Assembly: GCA_013203805.1 (NCBI GenBank) | Contig: JABMPH010000274.1 | Coordinates: forward strand, 24,117 to 88,116 | Length of the DNA: 64,000 bases | Reading direction: 5' to 3' | Source: Bacteroidota bacterium | Lineage (GTDB): Bacteria; Bacteroidota; Bacteroidia; Bacteroidales; F082 | Part shown: one piece after another, positions 35,769 to 44,430 of the stretch | How the letters are laid out: every line of letters starts with the position of its first letter | How positions within the stretch are numbered: the stretch's first letter is position 1 | Notes under the pieces: generated by a model | The model's database searches: none | Seen by the model: only the letters and a program-made list of their open reading frames with translations | What the model was told of the DNA's origin: nothing | Made by a program: the position numbers and the translations under genes

Positions 35769-37409
35769 CTACAATACAAATAAATCCGTAAAGCTAAATT
35801 TTATGCCATCAAAAAGTCCCTTATCACTCAATTTCAATTCTGGTATAACGAGTAATGCCATAAAGGATAATGTCATATAAGGAGCTCGTAATTTTGAACC
35901 CATTTTGTGAACCTCATCATCTATAATTTGGTAACTGGTTGCTACTCTATATCCGTCACAGGTCGACATCAGTCCGGCAACCGGGAGTGGGATTACTTTT
36001 TTCTCGACATTATTAATCATCGAAATTCCACCTTCTTCTTTAATTACCAGATTAATTGCTTGTGTTATAGCCTCATCACTTGTGCCAACAGCAACAATAT
36101 TATGGCTATCGTGGGCAACACTTGATGTGATGGCTCCACTTTTAAGATTAAAATTCTTAATAAATGCTATAGCCGGCTCAGCTTTTTCATATCTATTAAG
36201 AACTACTAATTTTAATATGTCGTTATCCACATCGCTAACTACATTATTATTGTCAACTTTAAAATCTTCCAACAAGAAACCCGTAATTAGCTGTCCATCT
36301 AAGGCTTCAATTACCTTTAACTTATTACCTTTAGGTTCTATCTTTAGCTGATCGGCAGTGATTGGTGCTGCATGAAAATTATTTGGCTGATCCTCAGGAA
36401 CAGAATCTATATATGATGTTCCATTATCAGCCACCAAAACTCCATCAACATAAGTTTGCAATATTTTAAATTCATCAAGATTATTTACAACTATCATGTC
36501 AGCTGGGTCGTTAACCTGCAGTGTTCCCACCTCAAGACCATAGTGATCGATGGGATTTAATATCACACTACGGAGTACTTTCATTGGTTCGTATCCCTTT
36601 TTTATAGCTCTAATAATCATTTCATTAATATGCCCCTTTACTAGATCGTTAGGGTGTTTATCGTCGGAACAAAATAGAACTTTATCCGAATGATCTTGCA
36701 TCAAATCAATTAATTCCTCAAAGTTTTTAGCAGCGCTCCCTTCACGAATCTGTATTTTCATCCCAAAAGAAATTTTGTCTAGGGCTTCCTTAATTGTAAA
36801 ACACTCGTGATCGGTAGTAACACCAGCTTCTGCATATTTTTGGGCATCTTCACCTGTAACTCCAGGAGCGTGCCCATCAACGGGCTTATTGTATTTTTTG
36901 GCAATCTCTATCTTTCTCATTTCCCATGCATCCCGGTTTATAACTCCGGGGAAATTCATCATTTCACTTAGGTATTTTATCTCTTTCATACCAAGAAGTT
37001 CTTCCATTTCCTTTTCATGAAATTGGAAACCTGAAGTTTCGAAAGGTGTAGCCGGCACACATGCTGAAGCTCCAAAGTAAAACTTAAATGGAACCTTGTT
37101 ACCATTGGCAATCATATATTTAACGCCATCAATTCCCAATACGTTGGCAATTTCGTGAGGGTCGGATACAGTTGCTACTGTTCCATGAACAACTGCAAGC
37201 TTAGCGAATTCAGAGGGTATAAGCATCGAACTCTCAATGTGAATATGCGAATCAATTAGCCCCGGAAGTATATAATGATCTTCCAAAACTTTTTCTTCAA
37301 CAATTTTGGAAATGATGCCATTGTCAACATGAACGGTTCCCTTAAATATTTTCTCTGCTCTAAGATCAATTATATTGCCTGAGAGTTTATAAGTGTTTTT
37401 TGATTTCAT
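35769..37409 (-). CDS. ade: Adenine deaminase
   Basis: 546 residues, amidohydrolase superfamily. It converts adenine to hypoxanthine in purine salvage. LPGLIDSHIHIESSM near residue 50 carries the HxH metal pair, TVATVSDPHEIANV, GHAPGVTG and DHECF follow, and the C-terminal AdeC domain has SSVAHDSHNIVAVG and PLPVAGLMS. The length is normal for bacterial Ade. It has a well-formed Bacteroidetes promoter of its own. Confidence 0.93.
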   Translation of the reverse strand: MKSKNTYKLSGNIIDLRAEKIFKGTVHVDNGIISKIVEEKVLEDHYILPGLIDSHIHIESSMLIPSEFAKLAVVHGTVATVSDPHEIANVLGIDGVKYMIANGNKVPFKFYFGASACVPATPFETSGFQFHEKEMEELLGMKEIKYLSEMMNFPGVINRDAWEMRKIEIAKKYNKPVDGHAPGVTGEDAQKYAEAGVTTDHECFTIKEALDKISFGMKIQIREGSAAKNFEELIDLMQDHSDKVLFCSDDKHPNDLVKGHINEMIIRAIKKGYEPMKVLRSVILNPIDHYGLEVGTLQVNDPADMIVVNNLDEFKILQTYVDGVLVADNGTSYIDSVPEDQPNNFHAAPITADQLKIEPKGNKLKVIEALDGQLITGFLLEDFKVDNNNVVSDVDNDILKLVVLNRYEKAEPAIAFIKNFNLKSGAITSSVAHDSHNIVAVGTSDEAITQAINLVIKEEGGISMINNVEKKVIPLPVAGLMSTCDGYRVATSYQIIDDEVHKMGSKLRAPYMTLSFMALLVIPELKLSDKGLFDGIKFSFTDLFVL

Positions 37410-37429
37410 TGTTTGAGATTTAGATTTTG

Positions 37430-37460
37430 CAAAGTTAGTAATTTACATTCTACACTCAAA
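37430..37460 (-). promoter_or_regulatory. Bacteroidetes-type promoter of ade
   Basis: On the minus strand TTTG (37460-37457) is followed after 19 nt by TAACTTTG (37437-37430), matching both -33 TTTG and -7 TAnnTTTG at consensus spacing. The start codon is 21 nt downstream of the -7 element. Confidence 0.7.
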
Positions 37461-37550
37461 TTTATATACTTCCATCAAATTGGTTTCCGGTTTATACTAA
37501 ATTAGGACTACAATTAATTTCTAAGAAACAGGTATTATTCTACTATTAAA

Positions 37551-37592
37551 AGTGGAGAGTACTTGTCCTCTTGAGCAAAGCGAAAGATCTCA
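37551..37592. repeat. Possible dispersed short repeat
   Basis: Non-coding, more GC-rich than its surroundings, with a short inverted core (TTGAG 13 nt CTCAA). It resembles small dispersed elements I recall from related genomes, but only one copy was noticed in this window. Confidence 0.25.
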
Positions 37593-37727
37593 ATTTTGAG
37601 TTTAAAGATGCTTAACTGCTTTCAGCATGATAAAAATGCGTTACGGTTAGTTTTTTTCATATTCACTAAAAATATATATCTTCACACTCTAATTAACATA
37701 ATCATTATAACTCTAATATTATTTATC

Positions 37728-38381
37728 ATGACAGAAGCATCGATAGAAGCGTTAAATGGGATAAGGGACTTTTCTATGCTAAAGTGGTATGTAATACCAT
37801 TACTTGCAATTGTACTATACATATATGTTAAAGAAATTAAAGATGGAAAAAAAACCGGGAATTTCGATGCAGTATTTGCCGGGCTAACGGTTTTTGGATT
37901 GGACTTTTTTAATGAAACCTGGAATGGTTGGATTCTAATTTTTACAAATCGCTCGGCTTTCTGGACTGCACCCGGAGATACTGCCTTACGCACTCTGGTT
38001 GGTTGGAATATTGAGATAATGTTTATGTTTCTCATAGCAGGAATTATATGGTATCATACACTTGAAGAAGACAAAAAGAAGAAAATACTGGGGCTTCCAA
38101 ATCCACTTTTCTGGGCAATCGGATACTCAGCATTTAGCGTTTTTGTTGAATGGTTTTTAAACGATGGCAACCTCCTTATCTGGGAATACCCAATGTGGAC
38201 TAATACCTTTTCAGGGATGATTCTTATTTTTCTTTTTGGATATCTTTATTTTTACCTGGGAGCATGGTTTGTTATTTCAAGAAAAACTATTAAAGATAAG
38301 ATTATAACAATTCTGATAATCTATTCTGTTCCGGTTATAATGAATATCATTGGGTTTGGAATATTAAAATGGGTATATTAA
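37728..38381 (+). CDS. Multi-pass membrane protein of unknown function
   Basis: 217 residues from ATG 37728; the longer frame begins at a TTG and its extra 44 residues look like translated intergenic DNA. About six membrane helices are visible, with conserved-looking aromatic and acidic residues in the loops (GLDFFNETWNGW, FWTAPGDTALRTLVGWNIEIMFM, VFVEWFLNDGNLLIWEYPMWTN). I do not recognise the family. It stands alone, with divergent ade on the left and the convergent GHMP kinase gene on the right. Confidence 0.65.
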   Translation: MTEASIEALNGIRDFSMLKWYVIPLLAIVLYIYVKEIKDGKKTGNFDAVFAGLTVFGLDFFNETWNGWILIFTNRSAFWTAPGDTALRTLVGWNIEIMFMFLIAGIIWYHTLEEDKKKKILGLPNPLFWAIGYSAFSVFVEWFLNDGNLLIWEYPMWTNTFSGMILIFLFGYLYFYLGAWFVISRKTIKDKIITILIIYSVPVIMNIIGFGILKWVY

Positions 38382-38467
38382 TTGGCTGAAACCCTTTAAA
38401 AAATATAATTCTTTGAAGATAAAATTAACAACTGGAAGAATAATCAGCACTAAAGTAAGCCCTCAGT

Positions 38468-39391
38468 TTATAAAATAAGTTCATCATACGAAAAAACAGG
38501 TACGAATCCTTTACCCTTCATAGTTTTCCTAAAATCACTATCCGACTCTGTGTTTGTGATTAAAACAAAATCACCTCCCCAGGCACCTAGAGATTTTACT
38601 GCCCCGGGATAGTCAGGGAAATATAAGGATTTGACGGTTGGCAGCTTAAGAATACCTGATATAATTGACTCATGCTCCATGAGCAACTCTTCAAACGTGG
38701 TAAGATCGTTTGCAACTATTATTTCTTTTGTGATGTTGGATATTGAATCAATCTCTAGTGACGAAAATTTGCAATTCTTTCTAAAATTAGAAATACTCTC
38801 AGCTGAATTTTGCTTTTTCCCGAGATAAACGAAATACAGGTTATCTTTAAAATCAGGCTCAAACTTCGCATCCCTGACTTTTATTTCATCACCAAAACGA
38901 TGAAAAAGAATCGATTCAGAACTCCTTGCACAAGCAATATCGTATCCCGATCCTCCAAAGGTAAGATCTAAAAGCTTGTATGGATCAACATCGGCCCAAT
39001 TTGCTATATTTGAAATAAGTGTTGAGCTTGTTCCAAAACCAAAATCAGGATTAAAATCAAGGTGGGTAACAATATCCAACCCAAAATTATCTTGCAAAAA
39101 ATCTGGAGATAAACGTCTTACGACTAAAAGTATTTTTGCTAAATTTGAAGCTAAATCTATATTGTCAGTAACTATTAATTCAAGAGATGGTAAACTAAAT
39201 TCTACTCTAAACCATAATCCACCCGGTTTATTAGCTTTCCAGCGAAGTAACTTATTATCAGTTTGGTTTACAGTTAACGACTGACCTTTATTGATTGGCA
39301 AAGCAAGCGATAGCGCTCCCTCCATCACAAGGTATTCCCCTGTTAGAAGAAGCTTTCCATTGGAACTCCATGTGTTAGGATTGCGGCTCAA
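38468..39391 (-). CDS. GYDIA family GHMP kinase (mevalonate-pathway-type kinase)
   Basis: 307 residues, GHMP kinase fold. The N-terminal SSNGKLLLTGEYLVMEGALSLALP is the substrate/early strand motif, FGFGTSSTLISNIANW is the glycine/serine-rich ATP loop (P-G-L-G-S-S-A equivalent), and GSGYDIACARS (GYDIA at 149-153) names the subfamily. It resembles mevalonate and phosphomevalonate kinases. Its start overlaps the stop of the HMG-CoA reductase gene by 4 bases (ATGA), so the two are translationally coupled, and it probably works on a mevalonate-derived intermediate. The exact substrate is not established by sequence. Confidence 0.82.
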   Translation of the reverse strand: MSRNPNTWSSNGKLLLTGEYLVMEGALSLALPINKGQSLTVNQTDNKLLRWKANKPGGLWFRVEFSLPSLELIVTDNIDLASNLAKILLVVRRLSPDFLQDNFGLDIVTHLDFNPDFGFGTSSTLISNIANWADVDPYKLLDLTFGGSGYDIACARSSESILFHRFGDEIKVRDAKFEPDFKDNLYFVYLGKKQNSAESISNFRKNCKFSSLEIDSISNITKEIIVANDLTTFEELLMEHESIISGILKLPTVKSLYFPDYPGAVKSLGAWGGDFVLITNTESDSDFRKTMKGKGFVPVFSYDELIL

Positions 39392-40725
39392 TTTTCTCGA
39401 AGGTTTTCAATAAACTTCTGAACTGCACCATAAGAAACTTTATGAATTACAAAATGCTCAACAGCCATATCTTTTTCATCTTTAGTAGCTTCTATATGAT
39501 TTAGGATATTATACAGGTGCATTTTCATATGACCAATTTGAATGCCTTTTGTTACCAGAGATCGGATGGCTGCAAAATTATTTGCCAGTCCCACAGATGC
39601 AACAATCATCATAAGTTCCTTAGCAGAAGGATTTCCCAGCATTTCCAACGAATGTTTAGCTAATGGGTGAAGAGAAGTTAGGCCTCCTACTGTTCCCAAA
39701 GCAATGGGTATATTTAATTCGTATAAAAACTTTGTGCCAGATAAGGTTACCTTGGTCAGGCTTCTATATTTTCCATCGCGTGCTGCATATGCATGCCCTG
39801 CAGATTCAATGGCACGAAAGTCATTCCCGGTGGCAATCGCCACGGCATCCACACCATTAAAAATGCCCTTATTATGAGTAGCGGCACGATACACATCTAT
39901 CTCGGCGATTTTTACTGCTGTTTCAAACTTATGCGCAAATTGCTCTCCTGTCATTTCTTTATAAACACCATCAAGATCTTTAAAATCGCACTCAACCCAG
40001 GCCTTTACCAAACAATTAGGTGTATAATTCGATAATATTGACATTATTATCTCGACCTCTTTTTCATCTTCTGAGAAAATTTTATGGGTTTTGAAAAAAT
40101 CCTGAAGTGCACTGGCAAACTCTTCGAGGCATGAATTAATAAAATTAGCCCCCATTGAGTCTACAGTATCAAAAGTAACTTTGATTTGATAACTGTTTTC
40201 AATTTCTTCTGTAAAATCAATTAATTCGAAATCAATAATTCCACCACCCCTTTGATCCATATTTTTGGTAGTGTCTTTTGTGGCTCCTCTCAAGTAATAT
40301 TTAAGTTCATCAAATACCTTAACAAGTTTTGCTTTTTCTCCACTCCACAAAAAATGTACCTGCCCAATTTTTTCAATATCAACAATTTCGGCTTTAAAAC
40401 CTCCTCGTTCCGACCAGAATTTAGAACTGGAAGAGGCAGCAGCTACAACAGAACTTTCTTCGACTACTACCGGGACATGATAGGTACGACCGTTTACAAC
40501 AACATTAGGGGCAACGCCATACGGGATATAATAATTTGATATTGTGTTTTCGCTAAACTCATCAAAAATCTTCTGCTGCGAATTATCGGTGTGCCAGAAG
40601 CTTTTTAATAGCTCCATCGCCTCCACCTGATTATCCATCAATTCGGAAACAATCTGCACTTTATCTTCTTTCAGAAGTTTTGAAAAACCTCTGATTAGAT
40701 AATCACGTTTTCTTCTTCTTGGCAT
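39388..40725 (-). CDS. Hydroxymethylglutaryl-CoA reductase, class II
   Basis: 445 residues. It matches the bacterial class II ('degradative'-type) HMG-CoA reductases: PYGVAPNVVVNGRTYHVPVVVEESSVVAAAS near residue 80 with the catalytic Glu, MGANFINSC, ATHNKGIFNGVDAVAIATGNDFRAIESAGHAYAA, GTVGGLTSLHPLAK and a late HFVIHKVSYG with the catalytic His. It interconverts HMG-CoA and mevalonate. The gene is coupled to the GYDIA kinase and preceded after 29 bp by the DUF4468 gene. Class II enzymes can run either way; the kinase partner argues for the synthetic direction here (inference). Confidence 0.93.
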   Translation of the reverse strand: MPRRRKRDYLIRGFSKLLKEDKVQIVSELMDNQVEAMELLKSFWHTDNSQQKIFDEFSENTISNYYIPYGVAPNVVVNGRTYHVPVVVEESSVVAAASSSSKFWSERGGFKAEIVDIEKIGQVHFLWSGEKAKLVKVFDELKYYLRGATKDTTKNMDQRGGGIIDFELIDFTEEIENSYQIKVTFDTVDSMGANFINSCLEEFASALQDFFKTHKIFSEDEKEVEIIMSILSNYTPNCLVKAWVECDFKDLDGVYKEMTGEQFAHKFETAVKIAEIDVYRAATHNKGIFNGVDAVAIATGNDFRAIESAGHAYAARDGKYRSLTKVTLSGTKFLYELNIPIALGTVGGLTSLHPLAKHSLEMLGNPSAKELMMIVASVGLANNFAAIRSLVTKGIQIGHMKMHLYNILNHIEATKDEKDMAVEHFVIHKVSYGAVQKFIENLREN

Positions 40726-40754
40726 TTAACTCTTATTACCTACAATAATTCCAA

Positions 40755-41297
40755 CTACCATTCATCAACAACCTTTTCAGGTTCCGGTTTCATCTTTTCC
40801 TCAAGATTACTACTCCAATTATTAACAAAATCCCTTATTTGTACCAGATACTGATCCCATCTGGGGTCGTACGCGGGATCATCCTTATCAAGCCATTTTT
40901 CGACAGGAATGTTGGTTTTCGATTTAAGTACTATTTCGTCAATAATATATCGATATCTATCGTCTTTCATTTCCACAGTAAAGGTATAGTTAATCATCCC
41001 ACCTATATGCTTTACACTATCCCTATCCCAGTAATAAATTCTAAACCTGTGTCTTCCAACAATTTTTGCGGTCTCACGGTCTCTCACAGAAGTTACCCTC
41101 ACTGGGTCTTTATAAGTTGCATTTAACCAATAAATACTCCTCTTAAATAACTCATACTTACTACTTTCCTCCTCAACAACTCCTTGAAATTTTACTTTAT
41201 TGGTTTCTGTATCGACGGGAATAAATAATTCTTCTTTTACTTGTGCCGATAATTGAATCCCAACAAAAAGTAGCACAACTAACAATACATTTTTCAT
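40755..41297 (-). CDS. DUF4468-type secreted protein
   Basis: 180 residues from ATG 41297, which gives a signal peptide (MKNVLLVVLLFVGIQLSAQ); the longer frame is not supported. The body has the pattern of DUF4468, a TBP-like-fold domain common in this phylum (VVEEESSKYELFKRSIYWLN, GRHRFRIYY, INYTFTVEMKDDRYRYII). Function unknown. It lies 29 bp upstream of the HMG-CoA reductase gene on the same strand, perhaps by chance. Confidence 0.75.
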   Translation of the reverse strand: MKNVLLVVLLFVGIQLSAQVKEELFIPVDTETNKVKFQGVVEEESSKYELFKRSIYWLNATYKDPVRVTSVRDRETAKIVGRHRFRIYYWDRDSVKHIGGMINYTFTVEMKDDRYRYIIDEIVLKSKTNIPVEKWLDKDDPAYDPRWDQYLVQIRDFVNNWSSNLEEKMKPEPEKVVDEW

Positions 41298-41324
41298 GAC
41301 TAATACTTTTATGTAAAGATGAAG

Positions 41325-41332
41325 CAAAGTTA
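41325..41332 (-). promoter_or_regulatory. Candidate -7 element for the DUF4468-HMGR-kinase run
   Basis: TAACTTTG on the minus strand, 27 nt upstream of ATG 41297; the same octamer as in the ade promoter. No well-spaced -33 element. Confidence 0.4.
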
Positions 41333-41453
41333 ATGGAAAATATTAAGTGAAGATATTTCCAATTAAAGATTAAAGAAAAGGGTTTGATAGTTGCTAATGT
41401 TGTAGGAAATGGCCAGAAAAACTGCCAAATCAGCTCATCAACTAGAAAATTTG

Positions 41454-41461
41454 TATTTTTG
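41454..41461 (+). promoter_or_regulatory. Candidate -7 element for the MntA/HepT pair
   Basis: TATTTTTG, 17 nt upstream of the GTG start at 41479. Confidence 0.4.
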
Positions 41462-41478
41462 AATAAAATTAAAAATAA

Positions 41479-41778
41479 GTGATTGATTCAAATCAAATAT
41501 TATTTTATTTATCATCGAATAAAGATAGATTAGAAAAAGAATACCATTTGGTAAAAATTGGTTTATTCGGTTCTATTGCTAGAGGAGAACAAAATAACAA
41601 AAGTGATATCGACATAATTGTTGAATTCGAGGAAAATACACCTGATTTATATAGTATAAAACAAAGACTTAAAGAGGAAATACAAAAAAGGTTCAATACA
41701 CCTGTTGACATCTGTAGAGAGAAATATATTAAACCTATATTTAAAGAGCAAATCCTTTCAGAAGTTAAATATGCATAG
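41479..41778 (+). CDS. mntA: MntA-type minimal nucleotidyltransferase (antitoxin of HEPN/MNT pair)
   Basis: 99 residues. The motif G31-S32-x10-D43-x-D45 (FGSIARGE...SDIDI) is the MNT signature that binds ATP and metal. In described type VII toxin-antitoxin systems MntA neutralises the HEPN toxin by AMPylating its active-site tyrosine. The start is GTG at 41479 (no ATG at the N-terminus). It overlaps the HEPN gene by 8 bp, the usual arrangement for this pair. Confidence 0.85.
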   Translation: MIDSNQILFYLSSNKDRLEKEYHLVKIGLFGSIARGEQNNKSDIDIIVEFEENTPDLYSIKQRLKEEIQKRFNTPVDICREKYIKPIFKEQILSEVKYA

Positions 41779-42118
41779 AATATCACATAGAGACTTTAGT
41801 TGCATTCAGAATATTCTTGAATCCATAAACAAGATTCAAGAATATTCTAACAAATTTGAAAATGCAGATGAGTTCTTTGATAATACTATTTCTTTCGACG
41901 CATCAATGATGAACTTTATTGTGATTGGAGAAATGGTTGATAAGCTATCATCTGACTTTTTAAAGAAAACGGAAAATGATATAAACTGGTTTAAGGTTAA
42001 GGGTTTTAGAAATATTATTGCTCACAATTATTTCGGAATTGATGCTGAAGAAGTTTGGCAAATAATTCAAGATGGGCTTAAAGACTTGAAATTTAACCTT
42101 GAAAAAGAAATAAATTAA
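41771..42118 (+). CDS. hepT: HepT-like HEPN domain ribonuclease toxin (DUF86)
   Basis: 115 residues from ATG 41771, inside the end of mntA. The HEPN catalytic motif RX4HXY is complete: Arg80, His85, Tyr87 in RNIIAHNY. Such proteins cleave RNA and are inactivated by MntA AMPylation of the Tyr. The earlier start at 41705 would overlap most of mntA and is rejected. Intact motifs on both partners suggest an active system. Confidence 0.85.
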   Translation: MHRISHRDFSCIQNILESINKIQEYSNKFENADEFFDNTISFDASMMNFIVIGEMVDKLSSDFLKKTENDINWFKVKGFRNIIAHNYFGIDAEEVWQIIQDGLKDLKFNLEKEIN

Positions 42119-42194
42119 AGCCTCAGCTTAAAACAATACCTCATACTTTAGAGCTTCGGCAATAGCGTCTACGAAACTTATTTCTTAATTTTAA
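42119..42194. other. Spacer after hepT bounded by a 9-bp inverted repeat
   Basis: AGCTTAAAA at 42125-42133 and TTTTAAGCT at 42189-42197 face each other across 55 bp. There is no T-run or transposase. Possibly a scar, possibly chance in AT-rich DNA. Confidence 0.3.
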
Positions 42195-42458
42195 GCTAAA
42201 ACAAACCTAAAAATATTGATATTACCAAATCCGGCTCATGATTATTTCATTGTTTCCTATACAGTACCTCAAGTCATAAAAGAGGCATATTTATTGATAA
42301 ACAGCGTTAATGGGCAATTTGTTCAAAGAATTGAATTAAATAGACCCCAGGATGAATTTGTAGTAAATACTGAGAATGTGAAGACAGGGAGTTACGTAGT
42401 TTCACTCATTGTAAATGGGAGATCTCTAGAAACTGCTAAAGTCATTATTATAAAATAA
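42195..42458 (+). pseudogene. Orphan T9SS C-terminal sorting domain fragment
   Basis: An open frame beginning directly after a stop codon (TAA 42192-42194) encodes LPNPAHDYFIVSY...GSYVVSLIVNGRSLETAKVIIIK, an almost complete T9SS type A sorting domain of about 80 residues. It has no signal peptide and no cargo domain in front, and the only available start is a TTG at 42216. It is best read as the surviving tail of a secreted protein gene whose front was lost, perhaps when the HEPN/MNT pair or another element entered. A frameshifted longer gene cannot be rebuilt from the bases upstream. Confidence 0.65.
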
Positions 42459-42516
42459 ATTAGGTAATTTTATCCTTGTTTAAATGTACATTAGTATCAA
42501 TAACCTTATATAAAAA

Positions 42517-44070
42517 ATGAAAACAATAGTCATATTCTTTTCAATTATTTTTACATTCTCTGTTTTTGCACAGGATAGTTTGTGGCCAATTGTTTATGAA
42601 AATAATATTGTTCATGAAATAATTAAACCATACGACAATGGTTTGTTGATAGTTGGTGTTGATTGTGTATTATCTGGAGAGGGGTATGGCATGATAAAGA
42701 AAACAGATATTAACGGTGTAACACTTTGGCAGATAAATGTTGACTATAAGCCCACATGGAGTGGTACACATGTTAATGCCATTAGCCAAACCAATGATGG
42801 TGGTTACATTGCATCGGGGTTTACTCGGATGTTTGGAAATGGGAGGCCATTTATTATAAAGTTCAATACTTGTTTTGAGAAAGAGTGGAGCAAGGTTTTT
42901 ATCTTCAATGATACTGTCAGGTCTGCTAAAGAAATATATCAGTTGGAAAGTGGGAACTACCTAATGCGCGTTACTAGTGAATCATTGGAAAAGAGCGATT
43001 GGGTATATAAGCTATCGCCAATGGGTAACATAATATGGCAGAAATACTATGCCGATGATTGGGAGCCGGGTCCTTGGAGCAACGAACGGACACGTGCTTT
43101 TGTTCCTGACAATAACGGGGACTTTATAATCTCAGGTGAGTACTACATTGCACAACCAGGTTATGATACAAATAGCAGATGGTTAAGGCCAATGTTTATT
43201 AAAATTGATACTGCCGGTAACGAATTGTGGCACATGGTTTATGGCCTTGATGATTTTTATATTGGTTTAACAATGGGCACAACTACCGCAAGCAATGGCA
43301 TAATTTATTCAACAGGTTATTATGATGGGTACAATACACCCGGCAGACCACCCGCAGTATATAAAATTGATGCTACCGGTGACACACTTTTATATACTTG
43401 GTTGCACAACCAAAATGACAGTACAGTATTTGGAAGGGCAAATGATATAAGTGTTATGAACGATACTGCCCTATTTGTTATTGCAGGGTGGTACAATTAT
43501 GTCGATACATCGTATTTTGCTTTTAAGCTTGATACTTCCCTTAATGTAAAAAAGAGGGCAGTATTAAAAAGGCATCAATCATATTTTCCGGGCAGATCGT
43601 TGATAACATCAGATAACAATTATGTTGCGGTGTCCTATATGTTTAATGAGGAGAATACAAGTTTTGACATGCACCTCTGGAAGCTTAACAGCAACCTTGA
43701 GTTCGACACATTATATACCCAACCTTTTAACTATGATAGCCTATGCCCGTACCAGATAGTTTCTGATACAATTGAGTTGGATACTACCACCGTAAACCTT
43801 GATGAACTTGCCAAAAACATTGTTCCAATGAGCATTTATCCCAACCCTGCAAAAAACAATGTTAGGTTGGAAATAAATATTGTAAAGATGAAAGTACGGA
43901 AGTTGGTAGTTTTAAACCTACAGGGGCAACAGGTTTATAATGCAACCATATCACCCGGCAGGGCAAACCATAATATTGATGTTAGTAGCTGGGAAGATGG
44001 GTTATATGTGTTTAGGTTATCGGAGAATAATACTTTGTTGCAAACTGAAAAGGTGCTGGTGGTTAAGTAG
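42517..44070 (+). CDS. T9SS-secreted protein of unknown function
   Basis: 517 residues with signal peptide (MKTIVIFFSIIFTFSVFAQ) and a C-terminal T9SS type A sorting domain (MSIYPNPAKNNVRLEI ... WEDGLYVFRLSENN ... TEKVLVVK, about 440-517). The middle is built of repeats of the type 'GG-Y-A-S-G-F ... I-K-x-N/D-x-x-G ... W' (SQTNDGGYIASGF, FIKIDTAGNELW, YKIDATGDTLLY), which suggests a beta-propeller-like secreted protein common in this phylum. No catalytic motif is visible. It adjoins an orphan T9SS tail upstream. Confidence 0.8.
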   Translation: MKTIVIFFSIIFTFSVFAQDSLWPIVYENNIVHEIIKPYDNGLLIVGVDCVLSGEGYGMIKKTDINGVTLWQINVDYKPTWSGTHVNAISQTNDGGYIASGFTRMFGNGRPFIIKFNTCFEKEWSKVFIFNDTVRSAKEIYQLESGNYLMRVTSESLEKSDWVYKLSPMGNIIWQKYYADDWEPGPWSNERTRAFVPDNNGDFIISGEYYIAQPGYDTNSRWLRPMFIKIDTAGNELWHMVYGLDDFYIGLTMGTTTASNGIIYSTGYYDGYNTPGRPPAVYKIDATGDTLLYTWLHNQNDSTVFGRANDISVMNDTALFVIAGWYNYVDTSYFAFKLDTSLNVKKRAVLKRHQSYFPGRSLITSDNNYVAVSYMFNEENTSFDMHLWKLNSNLEFDTLYTQPFNYDSLCPYQIVSDTIELDTTTVNLDELAKNIVPMSIYPNPAKNNVRLEINIVKMKVRKLVVLNLQGQQVYNATISPGRANHNIDVSSWEDGLYVFRLSENNTLLQTEKVLVVK

Positions 44071-44090
44071 GTTAATTTGATTTACTATAG

Positions 44091-44345
44091 TTTTACGTAT
44101 TATACAATAATGACAGTTGTATTGCATGTACCTATGCCCGTAATATAGTACAGGAATATGACAACCTTGCTTATACCGAACCCATTTCTTATACTAATCT
44201 TGAAAAATCAGCAGTTAATGTGGAAACATTAATCCATATTCAAAACTCAGAATTTATTATATCTTACTACAAGTCATCCAAACTGGAAACTAATATAGCC
44301 CTTCCCTCCCACTCCCAACTTAGTATTATTCTAAATAGGAAATAA
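44091..44345 (+). pseudogene. Possible decayed coding fragment
   Basis: An 84-codon frame stays open from after a stop (44088-44090) to TAA at 44343-44345 but has no ATG. Its translation (…YARNIVQEYDNLAYTEPISY…) has protein-like composition. It may be a remnant of a gene; no family was recognised, and chance is not excluded. Confidence 0.3.
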
Positions 44346-44370
44346 CCAAAACACACATGCAATTCTTTGC

Positions 44371-44378
44371 TATATTTG
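44371..44378 (+). promoter_or_regulatory. Candidate -7 element for sdhCAB
   Basis: TATATTTG matches TAnnTTTG, 52 nt upstream of the sdhC ATG. No good -33 TTTG at normal spacing. Confidence 0.4.
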
Positions 44379-44430
44379 TGGTCAATTTAAAATAACGAGT
44401 TTAAATTTTAACGTTTAAATCATTAATATT

